From positions 133,229,689 to 133,293,688 of the forward strand of contig NC_090321.1 in NCBI RefSeq assembly GCF_040869045.1: a stretch of DNA of 64,000 nt. Reading direction: 5' to 3'. The stretch comes from Eurosta solidaginis (Eukaryota > Arthropoda > Insecta > Diptera > Tephritidae). This document shows positions 13,332 to 28,400 of this stretch, one piece after another; the first letter of the stretch is position 1, and every line of letters starts with the position of its first letter. The notes beneath the pieces were generated by a model. The model had not been told where the DNA came from. It searched no databases and saw only the letters and a list, made by a program, of their open reading frames with translations. A program made the position numbers and the translations under genes.

Positions 13332-16300
13332 TGCGGTATTAAATTGCCAATAAATGTAATATCAATTATCCAAGTCGTTCGGAAGTCATAGGTCGTGTTT
13401 TCACAAAGTGTCTGCTGGCTTGAGTCTTAAACTAGCAGACACTCCTGCTTCTCGGAACCGGGCGCAGCTTTAAATTTTTTTGCGGTATTAAATTGCCACT
13501 AAATGTAATATCAATTATCCAAGTCGTTCGGAAGTCGTAGGTCGTGTTTTCACGAAGTGTCTGCTGGCTTGAGTCTTAAGCTAGCAGACACTCCCGTTTC
13601 TCGGAACCGGACGCAGCTTTAAATTTTTTTTGCGGTATTAAATTGCCACTAAATGTAATATCAATTATCCAAGTCGTTCGGAAGTCGTAGGTCGTGTTTT
13701 CACGAAGTGTCTGCTGGCTTGAGTCTTAAGCTAGCAGACACTCCCGTTTCTCGGAACCGGACGCAGCTTTAAATTTTGTGCGGTATTAAATTGCCAATAA
13801 ATGTAATATCAATTATCCAAGTCGTTCGGAAGTCGTAGATCGTGTTTTCACGAAGTGTCTGCTGGCGTGGGTCTTAAGCTAGCAGACACTCCCGTTTCGC
13901 GGAACCGGACGCAGCTTTAAATTTTTTTGCGGTATTAAATTGCCACTAAATGTAATATCAATTATCCAAGTCGTTCGGAAGTCTTAGGTCGTGTTTTCAC
14001 AAAGTGTCTGCTGGCTTGAGTCTTAAGCTAGCAGACACTCCTGCTTCTCGGAACCGGGCGCAGCTTTAAATTTTTTTTGCGGTATTAAATTGCCAATAAA
14101 TGTAATATCAATTATCCAAGTCGTTCGGAAGTCGTAGGTCGTGTTTTCACGAAGTGTCTGCTGGCTTGAGTCTTAAGCTAGTAGACACTCCCGTTTCTCG
14201 GAACCGGACGCAGCTTTAAATTTTTTTTTGCGGTATTAAATTGCCAATAAATGTAATATCAATTATCCAAGCCGTTCGGAAGCTGTAGGTCGTGTTTTCA
14301 CGAAGTGTCTCCTGGCTTGAGTCTTAAGCTAGCAGACAGTCCCGTTTCTCGGAACCGGACGCAGCTTTAAATTTTTTTTGCGGTATTAAATTGCCAATAA
14401 ATGTAATATCAATTATCCAAGTCGTTCGGAAGTCATAGGTCGTGTTTTCACGAAGTGTCTGCTGGCTTGAGTCTTAAGCTAGCAGACACTCCCGTTTCTC
14501 GGAACCGGACGCAGCTTTAAATTTTTGTGCGGTATTAAATTGCCAATAAATGTAATATCAATTATCCAAGTCGTTCGGAAGTCGTAGATCGTGTTTTCAC
14601 GAAGTGTCTGCTGGCTTGAGTCTTAAGCTAGCAGACACTCCCGTTTCTCGGAACCGGACGCAGCTTTAAATTTTTTTGCGGTATTAAATTGCCACTAAAT
14701 GTAATATCAATTATCCAAGTCGTTCGGAAGTCTTAGGTCGTGTTTTCACAAAGTGTCTGTTGGCTTGAGTCTTAAGCTAGCAGACACTCCTGCTTCTCGG
14801 AACCGGGCGCAGCATTAAATTTTTTTTGCGGTATTAAATTGCCAATAAATATAATATCAATTATCCAAGTCGTTCGGAAGTCGTAGATCGTGTTTTCACG
14901 AAGTGTCTGCTGGCTTAAGTCTTAAGATAGCAGACACTCCCGTTTCTCGGAACCGTACGCAGCTTTAATTTTTTTTTTTGGGTAATAAATTGCCAATAAA
15001 TGTAATATCAATTATCCAAGTCGTTCGGATGCTGTAGGTCATGTTTTCACGAAGTGTCTGCTGGCTTGAGTCTTAAGCTAGCAGATACTCCCGTTTCTCG
15101 GAACCGGACGCAGCTTTAAATTTTGTTTTTCGGTATTAAATTGCCAATAAATGTAATATCAATTATCCAAATCGTTCGGAAGTCGTAGGTCGTGTTTTCA
15201 CGAAGTGTCTTCTGGCTTGAGTCTTAAGCTAGCAGACACTCCCGTTTCTCGGAACCGGACGCAGCTTTAAATTTTTTTTGCGGTATTAAATTGCCAATAA
15301 ATGTAATATCAATTATCCAAGTCGTTCGGAAGTCGTAGGTCGTGTTTTCACGAAGTGTCTGCTGGCTTGAGTCTTAAGCTAGCAGACACTCCCGTTTCTC
15401 GGAACCGGACGCAGCTTTAAATTTTTTTGCGGTATTAAATTGCCAATAAATGTAATATCAATTATCCAAGTCGTTCGGAAGTCGTAGATCGTGTTTTCAC
15501 GAAGTGTCTGCTGGCTTGAGTCTTAAGCTAGCAGACACTCCCGTTTCTCGGAACCGGACGCAGCTTTACATTTTTTTGCGGTATTAAATTGCCACTAAAT
15601 GTAATATCAATTATCCAAGTCGTTCGGAAGTCTTAGGTCGTGTTTTCACAAAGTGTCTGCTGGCTTGAGTCTTAAGCTAGCAGACACTCCTGCTTCTCGG
15701 AACCGGGCGCAGCTTTAAATTTTTTTTGCGGTATTAAATTGCCAATAAATGTAATATCAATTATCCAAGTCGTTCGGAAGTCTTAGGTCGTGTTTTCACA
15801 AAGTGTCTGCTGGCTTGAGTATTAAGCTAGCAGACACTCCTGCTTCTCGGAACCGGGCGCAGCTTTAAATTTTTTTTGCGGTATTAAATTGCCAATAAAT
15901 GTAATATCAATTATCCAAGTCGTTCGGAAGTCGTAGGTCGTGTTTTCACGAAGTGTCTGCTGGCTTGAGTCTTAAGCTAGCAGACACTCCCGTTTCTCGG
16001 AACCGGACGCAGCTTAAAATTTTTTTTTTGCGGTATTAAATTGCAAATAAATGTAATATCAATTATCCAAGCCGTTCGGAAACTGTAGGTCGTGTTTTCA
16101 CGAAGTGTCTCCTGGCTTGAGTCTTAAGCTAGCAGACAGTCCCGTTTCTCGGAACCGGACGCAGCTTTAAATTTTTTTTGCGGTATTAAATTGCCACTAA
16201 ATGTAATATCAATTATCCAAGTCGTTCGGAAGTCGTAGGTCGTGTTTTCACGAAGTGTCTGCTGGCTTGAGTCTTAAGCTAGCAGACACTCCCGTTTCTC

Positions 16301-19300
16301 GGAACCGGACGCAGCTTTAAATTTTTTTTGCGGTATTAAATTGCCACTAAATGTAATATCAATTATCCAAGTCGTTCGGAAGTCGTAGGTCGTGTTTTCA
16401 CGAAGTGTCTGCTGGCTTGAGTCTTAAGCTAGCAGACACTCCCGTTTCTCGGAACCGGACGCAGCTTTAAATTTTTTGCGGTATTAAATTGCCAATAAAT
16501 GTAATATCAATTATCCAAGTCGTTCGGAAGTCGCAGATCGTGTTTTCACGAAGTGTCTGCTGGCGTGGGTCTTAAGCTAGCAGACACTCCCGTTTCTCGG
16601 AACCGGACGCAGCTTTAAATTTTTTTGCGGTATTAAATTGCCACTAAATGTAATATCAATTATCCAAGTCGTTCGGAAGTCTTAGGTCGTGTTTTCACAA
16701 AGTGTCTGCTGGCTTGAGTCTTAAGCTAGCAGACACTCCTGCTTCTCGGAACCGGGCGCAGCTTTAAATTTTTTTTGCGGTATTAAATTGCCAATAAATG
16801 TAATATCAATTATCCAAGTCGTTTGGAAGTCGTAGATCGTGTTTTCACGAAGTGTCTGCTGGCTTGAGTCTTAAGCTAGCAGACACTCCCGTTTCTCGGA
16901 ACCGGACGCAGCTTTAAATTTTTTTTGCGGCATTAAATTGCCAATAAATGTAATATCAATTATCCAAGTCGTTCGGAAGTCCTAGGTCGTGTTTTCACGA
17001 AGTGTCTGCTGGCTTGAGTCTTAAGCTATCAGACACTCCCGTTTCTCGGAACCGGACGCAGCTTTAAATTTTTTTTTTCGGTATTAAATTGCCAATAAAT
17101 GTAGTAAATCTAAAAAGTCGTTCGGAAGCTGTAGGTCGTGTTTTCACGAAGTGTCCGCTGGCTTGAGTCTTAAGCTAGCAGACACTCCCGTTTCTCGGAA
17201 CCGTACGCAGCTTTAATTTTTTTTTGCGGTAATAAATAGCCAATAAATGTAATATCAATTATCCAAGTCGTTCGGATGCTGTAGGTCATGTTTTCACGAA
17301 GTGTCTGCTGGCTTGAGTCTTAAGCTAGCAGATACTCCCGTTTCTCGGAACCGGACGCAGCTTTAAATTTTGTTTTTCGGTATTAAATTGCCAATAAATG
17401 TAATATCAATTATCCAAATCGTTCGGAAGTCGTAGGTCGTGTTTTCACGAAGTGTCTTCTGGCTTGAGTCTTAAGCTAGCAGACACTCCCGTTTCTCGGA
17501 ACCGGACGCAGCTTAAAATTTTTTTTGCGGTATTAAATTGCCAATAAATGTAGTAAATCTAAAAAGTCGTTCGGAAGCTGTAGGTCGTGTTTTCACGAAG
17601 TGTCCGCTGGCTTGAGTCTTAAGCTAGCAGACATTCCCGTTTCTCGGAACCGGACGCAGCTTTAAATTTTTTTTTGCGGTATTAAATTGCCAATAAATGT
17701 AATATCAATTATCCAAGTCGTTCGGAAGTCGTAGGTCGTGTTTTCACGAAGTGTCTGCTGGCTTGAGTCTTAAGCTAGCAGACACTCCCGTTTCTCGGAA
17801 CCGGACGCAGCTTTAAATTTTTTTTGCGGCATTAAATTGCCAATAAATGTAATATCAATTATCCAAGTCGTTCAGAAGTCCAAGGTCGTGTTTTCACGAA
17901 GTGTCTGCTGGCTTGAGTCTTAAGCTAGCAGACACTCCCGTTTCTCGGAACCGGACGCAGCTTTAAATTTTTTTGCGGTATTAAATTGCCAATAAATGTA
18001 ATATCAATTATCCAAGCCGTTCGGAAACTGTAGGTCGTGTTTTCACGAAGTGTCTCCTGGCTTGAGTCTTAAGCTAGCAGACAGTCCCGTTTCTCGGAAC
18101 CGGACGCAGCTTTAAATTTTTTTTGCGGTATTAAATTGCCAATAAATGTAATATCAATTATCCAAGTCGTTCGGAAGTCGTAGGTCGTGTTTTCACGAAG
18201 TGTCTGCTGGCTTGAGTCTTAAGCTAGCAGACACTCCCGTTTCTCGGAACCGGACGCAGCTTTAAATTTTTTTGCGGTATTAAATTGCCAATAGATGTAA
18301 TATCAATTATCCAAGTCGTTCGGAAGTCGTAGATCGTGTTTTCACGAAGTGTCTGCTGGCTTGAGTCTTAAGCTAGCAGACACTCCCGTTTCTCGGAAGC
18401 GGACGCAGCTTTAAATTTTTTTGCGGTATTAAATTGCCACTAAATGTAATATCAATTATCCAAGTCGTTCGGAAGTCTTAGGTCGTGTTTTCACAAAGTG
18501 TCTGCTGGCTTGAGTCTTAAGCTAGCAGACACTCCTGCTTCTCGGAACCGGGCGCAGCTTTAAATTTTTTTTGCGGTATTAAATTGCCAATAAATGTAAT
18601 ATCAATTATCCAAGTCGTTCGGAAGTCGTAGATCGTGTTTTCACGAAGTGTCTGCTGGCTTAAGTCTTAAGCTAGCAGACACTCCCGTTTCTCGGAACCG
18701 TACGCAGCTTTAATTTTTTTTTGCGGTAATAAATAGCCAATAAATGTAATATCAATTATCCAAGTCGTTCGGATGCTGTAGGTCATGTTTTCACGAAGTG
18801 TCTGCTGGCTTGAGTCTTAAGCTAGCAGATACTCCCGTTTCTCGGAACCGGACGCAGCTTTAAATTTTGTTTTTCGGTATTAAATTGCCAATAAATGTAA
18901 TATCAATTATCCAAATCGTTCGGAAGTCGTAGGTCGTGTTTTCACGAAGTGTCTTCTGGCTTGAGTCTTAAGCTAGCAGACACTCCCGTTTCTCGGAACC
19001 GGACGCAGCTTAAAATTTTTTTTTGCGGTATTAAATTGCCAATAAATGTAGTAAATCTAAAAAGTCGTTCGGAAGCTGTAGGTCGTGTTTTCACGAAGTG
19101 TCCGCTGGCTTGAGTCTTAAGCTAGCAGACACTCCCGTTTCTCGGAACCGGACGCAGCTTTAAATTTTTTTTTCCGGTATTAAATTGCCAATAAATGTAA
19201 TATCAATTATCCAAGTCGTTCGGAAGTCGTAGGTCGTGTTTTCACGAAGTGTCTGCTGGCTTGAGTCTTAAGCTAGCAGACACTCCCGTTTCTCGGAACC

Positions 19301-20596
19301 GGACGCAGCTTTACATTTTTTTTCCGGCATTAAATTGCCAATAAATGTAATATCAATTATCCAAGTCGTTCGGAAGTCCAAGGTCGTGTTTTCACGAAGT
19401 GTCTGCTGGCTTGAGTCTTAAGCTATCAGACACTCCCGTTTCTCGGAACCGGACGCAGCTTTACATTTTTTTTTGCGGTATTAAATTGCCAATAAATGTA
19501 ATATCAATTATCCAAGTCGTTCGGATGCTGTAGGTCATGTTTTCACGAAGTGTCTGCTGGCTTGAGTCTTAAGCTAGCAGATACTCCCGTTTCTCGGAAC
19601 CGGACGCAGCTTTAAATTTTGTTTTTCGGTATTAAATTGCCAATAAATGTAATATCAATTATCCAAGTCGTTCGGAAGCTGTAGGTCGTGTTTTCACGAA
19701 GTGTCTGCTGGCTCGAGTTTAAACTAGCAGACACTCCCGTTTCTCGGAACCGGACGCAGCTTTAAATTTTTTTTGCGGTATTAAATTGCCAATAAATGTA
19801 ATATCAATTATCCAAGTCGTTCGGAAGTCGTAGGTCGTGTTTTCACGAAGTGTCTGCTGGCTTGAGTCTTAAGCTAGCAGACACTCCCGTTTCTCGGAAC
19901 CGCACGCAGCTTTAAATTTTTTTTGCGGTATTAAATTGCCAGTAAATGTAATATCAATTATCCAAGTCGTTCGGAAGCTGTAGGTCGTGTTTTCACGAAG
20001 TGTCTACTGGCTTGAGTCTTAAGCTAGCAGACACTCCCGTTTCTCGGAACCGTACGCAGCTTTAAATTTTTTGCGGTATTAAATTGCCAATAAATGTAAT
20101 ATCAATTATCCAAGTCGTTCGGAAGTCGTAGGTCGTGTTTTCTCGAAGTGTCTGCTGGCTTGATTCTTAAGCTAGCAGACACTCCCGTTTGTCGGAACCG
20201 GACGCAGCTTTAAATTTTTGTTTGCGGTATTAAATTGCCAATAAATGTAATACCAATTATCCAAGTCGTTCGGAAGTCGTAGGTCGTGTTTTCACGAAGT
20301 GTCTGCTGGCTTGGGTCTTAAGCTAGCAGACACTCCCGTTTCTCGGAACCGGACGCAGCTTTAAATTTTTTTTGCGGTATTAAATTGCCAATAAATGTAA
20401 TATCAATTATCCAAGTCGTTCGGAAGTCGTAGGTCGTGTTTTCACGAAGTGTCTGCTGGCTTGAGTCTTAAGCTAGCAGGCACTCCCGTTTCTCGGAAGC
20501 TGTAGGTCGTGTTTTCACGAAGTGTATGCTGGCTTGAGTCTTAAGCTAGCAGACACTCCCGTTTCTCGGAACCGGACGCAGCTTTAAATTTTTTTT
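13332..20596. repeat. Satellite higher-order repeat unit 3 (7265 bp)
   Basis: Starts like unit 2, then diverges from about 15244 by rearranged monomers. It is 601 bp longer than unit 2, four monomers. Hybrid monomer marker at 20493. Contains the AAATCTAAAAAGTCG variant monomers also found in units 1 and 2. Confidence 0.88.
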
Positions 20597-23500
20597 TGCG
20601 GTATTAAATTGCCAATAAATGTAATATCAATTATCCAAGTCGTTCGGAAGTCATAGGTCGTGTTTTCACAAAGTGTCTGCTGGCTTGAGTCTTAAACTAG
20701 CAGACACTCCTGCTTCTCGGAACCGGGCGCAGCTTTAAATTTTTTTGCGGTATTAAATTGCCACTAAATGTAATATCAATTATCCAAGTCGTTCGGAAGT
20801 CGTAGGTCGTGTTTTCACGAAGTGTCTGCTGGCTTGAGTCTTAAGCTAGCAGACACTCCCGTTTCTCGGAACCGGACGCAGCTTTAAATTTTTTTTGCGG
20901 TATTAAATTGCCACTAAATGTAATATCAATTATCCAAGTCGTTCGGAAGTCGTAGGTCGTGTTTTCACGAAGTGTCTGCTGGCTTGAGTCTTAAGCTAGC
21001 AGACACTCCCGTTTCTCGGAACCGGACGCAGCTTTAAATTTTTTGCGGTATTAAATTGCCAATAAATGTAATATCAATTATCCAAGTCGTTCGGAAGTCG
21101 TAGATCGTGTTTTCACGAAGTGTCTGCTGGCGTGGGTCTTAAGCTAGCAGACACTCCCGTTTCTCGGAACCGGACGCAGCTTTAAATTTTTTTGCGGTAT
21201 TAAATTGCCACTAAATGTAATATCAATTATCCAAGTCGTTCGGAAGTCTTAGGTCGTGTTTTCACAAAGTGTCTGCTGGCTTGAGTCTTAAGCTAGCAGA
21301 CACTCCTGCTTCTCGGAACCGGGCGCAGCTTTAAATTTTTTTTGCGGTATTAAATTGCCAATAAATGTAATATCAATTATCCAAGTCGTTCGGAAGTCGT
21401 AGGTCGTGTTTTCACGAAGTGTCTGCTGGCTTGAGTCTTAAGCTAGCAGACACTCCCGTTTCTCGGAACCGGACGCAGCTTTAAATTTTTTTTTGCGGTA
21501 TTAAATTGCCAATAAATGTAATATCAATTATCCAAGCCGTTCGGAAGCTGTAGGTCGTGTTTTCACGAAGTGTCTCCTGGCTTGAGTCTTAAGCTAGCAG
21601 ACAGTCCCGTTTCTCGGAACCGGACGCAGCTTTAAATTTTTTTTGCGGTATTAAATTGCCAATAAATGTAATATCAATTATCCAAGTCGTTCGGAAGTCG
21701 TAGGTCGTGTTTTCACGAAGTGTCTGCTGGCTTGAGTCTTAAGCTAGCAGACACTCCCGTTTCTCGGAACCGGACGCAGCTTTAAATTTTTGTGCGGTAT
21801 TAAATTGCCAATAAATGTAATATCAATTATCCAAGTCGTTCGGAAGTCGTAGATCGTGTTTTCACGAAGTGTCTGCTGGCTTGAGTCTTAAGCTAGCAGA
21901 CACTCCCGTTTCTCGGAACCGGACGCAGCTTTAAATTTTTTTGCGGTATTAAATTGCCACTAAATGTAATATCAATTATCCAAGTCGTTCGGAAGTCTTA
22001 GGTCGTGTTTTCACAAAGTGTCTGTTGGCTTGAGTCTTAAGCTAGCAGACGCTCCTGCTTCTCGGAACCGGGCGCAGCATTAAATTTTTTTTGCGGTATT
22101 AAATTGCCAATAAATGTAATATCAATTATCCAAGTCGTTCGGAAGTCGTAGATCGTGTTTTCACGAAGTGTCTGCTGGCTTAAGTCTTAAGATAGCAGAC
22201 ACTCCCGTTTCTCGGAACCGTACACAGCTTTAATTTTTTTTTTGGGTAATAAATTGCCAATAAATGTAATATCAATTATCCAAGTCGTTCGGATGCTGTA
22301 GGTCATGTTTTCACGAAGTGTCTGCTGGCTTGAGTCTTAAGCTAGCAGATACTCCCGTTTCTCGGAACCGGACGCAGCTTTAAATTTTGTTTTTCGGTAT
22401 TAAATTGCCAATAAATGTAATATCAATTATCCAAATCGTTCGGAAGTCGTAGGTCGTGTTTTCACGAAGTGTCTTCTGGCTTGAGTCTTAAGCTAGCAGA
22501 CGCTCCCGTTTCTCGGAACCGGACGCAGCTTTAAATTTTTTTTGCGGTATTAAATTGCCAATAAATGTAATATCAATTATCCAAGTCGTTCGGAAGTCGT
22601 AGGTCGTGTTTTCACGAAGTGTCTGCTGGCTTGAGTCTTAAGCTAGCAGACACTCCCGTTTCTCGGAACCGGACGCAGCTTTAAATTTTTTTGCGGTATT
22701 AAATTGCCAATAAATGTAATATCAATTATCCAAGTCGTTCGGAAGTCGTAGATCGTGTTTTCACGAAGTGTCTGCTGGCTTGAGTCTTAAGCTAGCAGAC
22801 ACTCCCGTTTCTCGGAACCGGACGCAGCTTTACATTTTTTTGCGGTATTAAATTGCCACTAAATGTAATATCAATTATCCAAGTCGTTCGGAAGTCTTAG
22901 GTCGTGTTTTCACAAAGTGTCTGCTGGCTTGAGTCTTAAGCTAGCAGACACTCCTGCTTCTCGGAACCGGGCGCAGCTTTAAATTTTTTTTGCGGTATTA
23001 AATTGCCAATAAATGTAATATCAATTATCCAAGTCGTTCGGAAGTCTTAGGTCGTGTTTTCACAAAGTGTCTGCTGGCTTGAGTATTAAGCTAGCAGACA
23101 CTCCTGCTTCTCGGAACCGGGCGCAGCTTTAAATTTTTTTTGCGGTATTAAATTGCCAATAAATGTAATATCAATTATCCAAGTCGTTCGGAAGTCGTAG
23201 GTCGTGTTTTCACGAAGTGTCTGCTGGCTTGAGTCTTAAGCTAGCAGACACTCCCGTTTCTCGGAACCGGACGCAGCTTAAAATTTTTTTTTTGCGGTAT
23301 TAAATTGCAAATAAATGTAATATCAATTATCCAAGCCGTTCGGAAACTGTAGGTCGTGTTTTCACGAAGTGTCTCCTGGCTTGAGTCTTAAGCTAGCAGA
23401 CAGTCCCGTTTCTCGGAACCGGACGCAGCTCTAAATTTTTTTTGCGGTATTAAATTGCCAATAAATGTAATATCAATTATCCAAGTCGTTCGGAAGTCGT

Positions 23501-25464
23501 AGGTCGTGTTTTCACGAAGTGTCTGCTGGCTTGAGTCTTAAGCTAGCATACACTCCCGTTTCTCGGAACCGGACGCAGCTTTAAATTTTTTGCGGTATTA
23601 AATTGCCAATAAATGTAATATCAATTATCCAAGTCGTTCGGAAGTCGTAGATCGTGTTTTCACAAAGTGTCTGCTGGCTTGAGTCTTAAGCTAGCAGACA
23701 CTCCCGTTTCTCGGAACCGGACGCAGCTTTAAATTTTTTTGCGGTATTAAATTGCCACTAAATGTAATATCAATTATCCAAGTCGTTCGGAAGTCTTAGG
23801 TCGTGTTTTCACAAAGTGTCTGCTGGCTTGAGTCTTAAGCTAGCAGACACTCCTGCTTCTCGGAACCGGGCGCAGCTTTAAATTTTTTTTGCGGTATTAA
23901 ATTGCCAATAAATGTAATATCAATTATCCAAGTCGTTCGGAAGTCGTAGATCGTGTTTTCACGAAGTGTCTGCTGGCTTGAGTCTTAAGCTAGCAGACAC
24001 TCCCGTTTCTCGGAACCGGAAGCAGCTTTAAATTTTTTTTTGCGGTATTAAATTGCCAATAAATGTAGTAAATGTAAAAAGTCGTTCGGAAGCTGTAGGT
24101 CGTGTTTTCACGAAGTGTCCGCTGGCTTGAGTCTTAAGCTAGCAGACACTCCCGTTTCTCGGAACCGGACGCAGCTTTAAATTTTTTTTTGCGGTATTAA
24201 ATTGCCAATAAATGTAATATCAATTATCCAAGTCGTTCGGAAGTCGTAGGTCGTGTTTTCACGAAGTGTCTGCTGGCTTGAGTCTTAAGCTAGCAGACAC
24301 TCCCGTTTCTCGGAACCGGACGCAGCTTTAAATTTTTTTTGCGGCATTAAATTGCCAATAAATGTAATATCAATTATCCAAGTCGTTCGGAAGTCCTAGG
24401 TCGTGTTTTCACGAAGTGTCTGCTGGCTTGAGTCTTAAGCTATCAGACACTCCCGTTTCTCGGAACCGGACGCAGCTTTAAATTTTTTTTTGCGGTATTA
24501 AATTGCCAATAAATGTAATATCAATTATCCAAGTCGTTCGGATGCTGTAGGTCATGTTTTCACGATGTGTCGGCTGGCTTGAGTCTTAAACTAGCAGATA
24601 CTCCCGTTTCTCGGAACCGGACGCAGCTTTAAATTTTGTTTTTCGGTATTAAATTGCCAATAAATGTAATATCAATTATCCAAGTCGTTCGGAAGTCGTA
24701 GGTCGTGTTTTCACGAAGTGTCTGCTGGCTTGAGTCTTAAGCTAGCAGACACTCCCGTTTCTCGGAACCGCACTCAGCTTTAAATTTTTTTTGCGGTATT
24801 AAATTGCCAGTAAATGTAATATCAATTATCCAAGTCGTTCGGAAGCTGTAGGTCGTGTTTTCACGAAGTGTCTACTGGCTTGAGTCTTAAGCTAGCAGAC
24901 ACTCCCGTTTCTCGGAACCGTACGCAGCTTTAAATTTTTTGCGGTATTAAATTGCCAATAAATGTAATATCAATTATCCAAGTCGTTCGGAAGTCGTAGG
25001 TCGTGTTTTCTCGAAGTGTCTGCTGGCTTGATTCTTAAGCTAGCAGACACTCCCGTTTGTCGGAACCGGACGCAGCTTTAAATTTTTGTTTGCGGTATTA
25101 AATTGCCAATAAATGTAATACCAATTATCCAAGTCGTTCGGAAGTCGTAGGTCGTGTTTTCACGAAGTGTCTGCTGGCTTGGGTCTTAAGCTAGCAGACA
25201 CTCCCGTTTCTCGGAACCGGACGCAGCTTTAAATTTTTTTTGCGGTATTAAATTGCCAATAAATGTAATATCAATTATCCAAGTCGTTCGGAAGTCGTAG
25301 GTCGTGTTTTCACGAAGTGTCTGCTGGCTTGAGTCTTAAGCTAGCAGGCACTCCCGTTTCTCGGAAGCTGTAGGTCGTGTTTTCACGAAGTGTATGCTGG
25401 CTTGAGTCTTAAGCTAGCAGACACTCCCGTTTCTCGGAACCGGACGCAGCTTTAAATTTTTTTT
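20597..25464. repeat. Satellite higher-order repeat unit 4 (4868 bp)
   Basis: Starts in the same phase as unit 3 but is 2397 bp shorter, 16 monomers. It carries private variants shared only with unit 5, such as CAGACGCTCC near 22048 and 22499 and the AAATGTAAAAAGTCG monomer near 24070. Hybrid monomer marker at 25361. Confidence 0.88.
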
Positions 25465-28400
25465 TGCGGTATTAAATTGCCAATAAATGTAATATCAATT
25501 ATCCAAGTCGTTCGGAAGTCATAGGTCGTGTTTTCACAAAGTGTCTGCTGGCTTGAGTCTTAAACTAGCAGACACTCCTGCTTCTCGGAACCGGGCGCAG
25601 CTTTAAATTTTTTTTTCGGTATTAAATTCCCACTAAATGTAATATCAATTATCCAAGTCGTTCGGAAGTCGTAGGTCGTGTTTTCACGAAGTGTCTGCTG
25701 GCTTGAGTCTTAAGCTAGCAGACACTCCCGTTTCTCGGAACCGGACGCAGCTTAAAATTTTTTTTGCGGTATTAAATTGCCACTAAATGTAATATCAATT
25801 ATCCAAGTCGTTCGGAAGTCGTAGGTCGTGTTTTCACGAAGTGTCTGCTGGCTTGAGTCTTAAGCTAGCAGACACTCCCGTTTCTCGGAACCGGACGCAG
25901 CTTTAAATTTTTTGCGGTATTAAATTGCCAATAAATGTAATATCAATTATCCAAGTCGTTCGGAAGTCGTAGGTCGTGTTTTCACGAAGTGTCTGCTGGC
26001 TTGAGTCTTAAGCTAGCAGACACTCCCGTTTCTCGGAACCGGACGCAGCTTTAAATTTTTTGCGGTATTAAATTGCCAATAAATGTAATATCAATTATCC
26101 AAGTCGTTCGGAAGTCGTAGATCGTGTTTTCACGAAGTGTCTGCTGGCGTGGGTCTTAAGCTAGCAGACACTCCCGTTTCTCGGAACCGGACGCAGCTTT
26201 AAATTTTTTTGCGGTATTAAATTGCCACTAAATGTAATATCAATTATCCAAGTCGTTCGGAAGTCTTAGGTCGTGTTTTCACAAAGTGTCTGCTGGCTTG
26301 AGTCTTAAGCTAGCAGACACTCCTGCTTCTCGGAACCGGGCGCAGCTTTAAATTTTTTTTGCGGTATTAAATTGCCAATAAATGTAATATCAATTATCCA
26401 AGTCGTTCGGAAGTCGTAGGTCGTGTTTTCACGAAGTGTCTGCTGGCTTGAGTCTTAAGCTAGCAGACACTCCCGTTTCTCGGAACCGGACGCAGCTTTA
26501 AATTTTTTTTTGCGGTATTAAATTGCCAATAAATGTAATATCAATTATCCAAGCCGTTCGGAAGCTGTAGGTCGTGTTTTCACGAAGTGTCTCCTGGCTT
26601 GAGTCTTAAGCTAGCAGACAGTCCCGTTTCTCGGAACCGGACGCAGCTTTAAATTTTTTTTGCGGTATTAAATTGCCAATAAATGTAATATCAATTATCC
26701 AAGTCGTTCGGAAGTCGTAGGTCGTGTTTTCACGAAGTGTCTGCTGGCTTGAGTCTTAAGCTAGCAGACACTCCCGTTTCTCGGAACCGGACGCAGCTTT
26801 AAATTTTTGTGCGGTATTAAATTGCCAATAAATGTAATATCAATTATCCAAGTCGTTCGGAAGTCGTAGATCGTGTTTTCACGAAGTGTCTGCTGGCTTG
26901 AGTCTTAAGCTAGCAGACACTCCCGTTTCTCGGAACCGGACGCAGCTTTAAATTTTTTTGCGGTATTAAATTGCCACTAAATGTAATATCAATTATCCAA
27001 GTCGTTCGGAAGTCTTAGGTCGTGTTTTCACAAAGTGTCTGTTGGCTTGAGTCTTAAGCTAGCAGACGCTCCTGCTTCTCGGAACCGGGCGCAGCATTAA
27101 ATTTTTTTTGCGGTATTAAATTGCCAATAAATGTAATATCAATTATCCAAGTCGTTCGGAAGTCGTAGATCGTGTTTTCACGAAGTGTCTGCTGGCTTAA
27201 GTCTTAAGATAGCAGACACTCCCGTTTCTCGGAACCGTACACAGCTTTAATTTTTTTTTTGGGTAATAAATTGCCAATAAATGTAATATCAATTATCCAA
27301 GTCGTTCGGATGCTGTAGGTCATGTTTTCACGAAGTGTCTGCTGGTTTGAGTCTTAAGCTAGCAGATACTCCCGTTTCTCGGAACCGGACGCAGCTTTAA
27401 ATTTTGTTTTTCGGTATTAAATTGCCAATAAATGTAATATCAATTATCCAAATCGTTCGGAAGTCGTAGGTCGTGTTTTCACGAAGTGTCTTCTGGCTTG
27501 AGTCTTAAGCTAGCAGACGCTCCCGTTTCTCGGAACCGGACGCAGCTTTAAATTTTTTTTGCGGTATTAAATTGCCAATAAATGTAATATCAATTATCCA
27601 AGTCGTTCGGAAGTCGTAGGTCGTGTTTTCACGAAGTGTCTGCTGGCTTGAGTCTTAAGCTAGCAGACACTCCCGTTTCTCGGAACCGGACGCAGCTTTA
27701 AATTTTTTTGCGGTATTAAATTGCCAATAAATGTAATATCAATTATCCAAGTCGTTCGGAAGTCGTAGATCGTGTTTTCACGAAGTGTCTGCTGGCTTGA
27801 GTCTTAAGCTAGCAGACACTCCCGTTTCTCGGAACCGGACGCAGCTTTACATTTTTTTGCGGTATTAAATTGCCACTAAATGTAATATCAATTATCCAAG
27901 TCGTTCGGAAGTCTTAGGTCGTGTTTTCACAAAGTGTCTGCTGGCTTGAGTCTTAAGCTAGCAGACACTCCTGCTTCTCGGAACCGGGCGCAGCTTTAAA
28001 TTTTTTTTGCGGTATTAAATTGCCAATAAATGTAATATCAATTATCCAAGTCGTTCGGAAGTCTTAGGTCGTGTTTTCACAAAGTGTCTGCTGGCTTGAG
28101 TATTAAGCTAGCAGACACTCCTGCTTCTCGGAACCGGGCGCAGCTTTAAATTTTTTTTGCGGTATTAAATTGCCAATAAATGTAATATCAATTATCCAAG
28201 TCGTTCGGAAGTCGTAGGTCGTGTTTTCACGAAGTGTCTGCTGGCTTGAGTCTTAAGCTAGCAGACACTCCCGTTTCTCGGAACCGGACGCAGCTTAAAA
28301 TTTTTTTTTGCGGTATTAAATTGCAAATAAATGTAATATCAATTATCCAAGCCGTTCGGAAACTGTAGGTCGTGTTTTCACGAAGTGTCTCCTGGCTTGA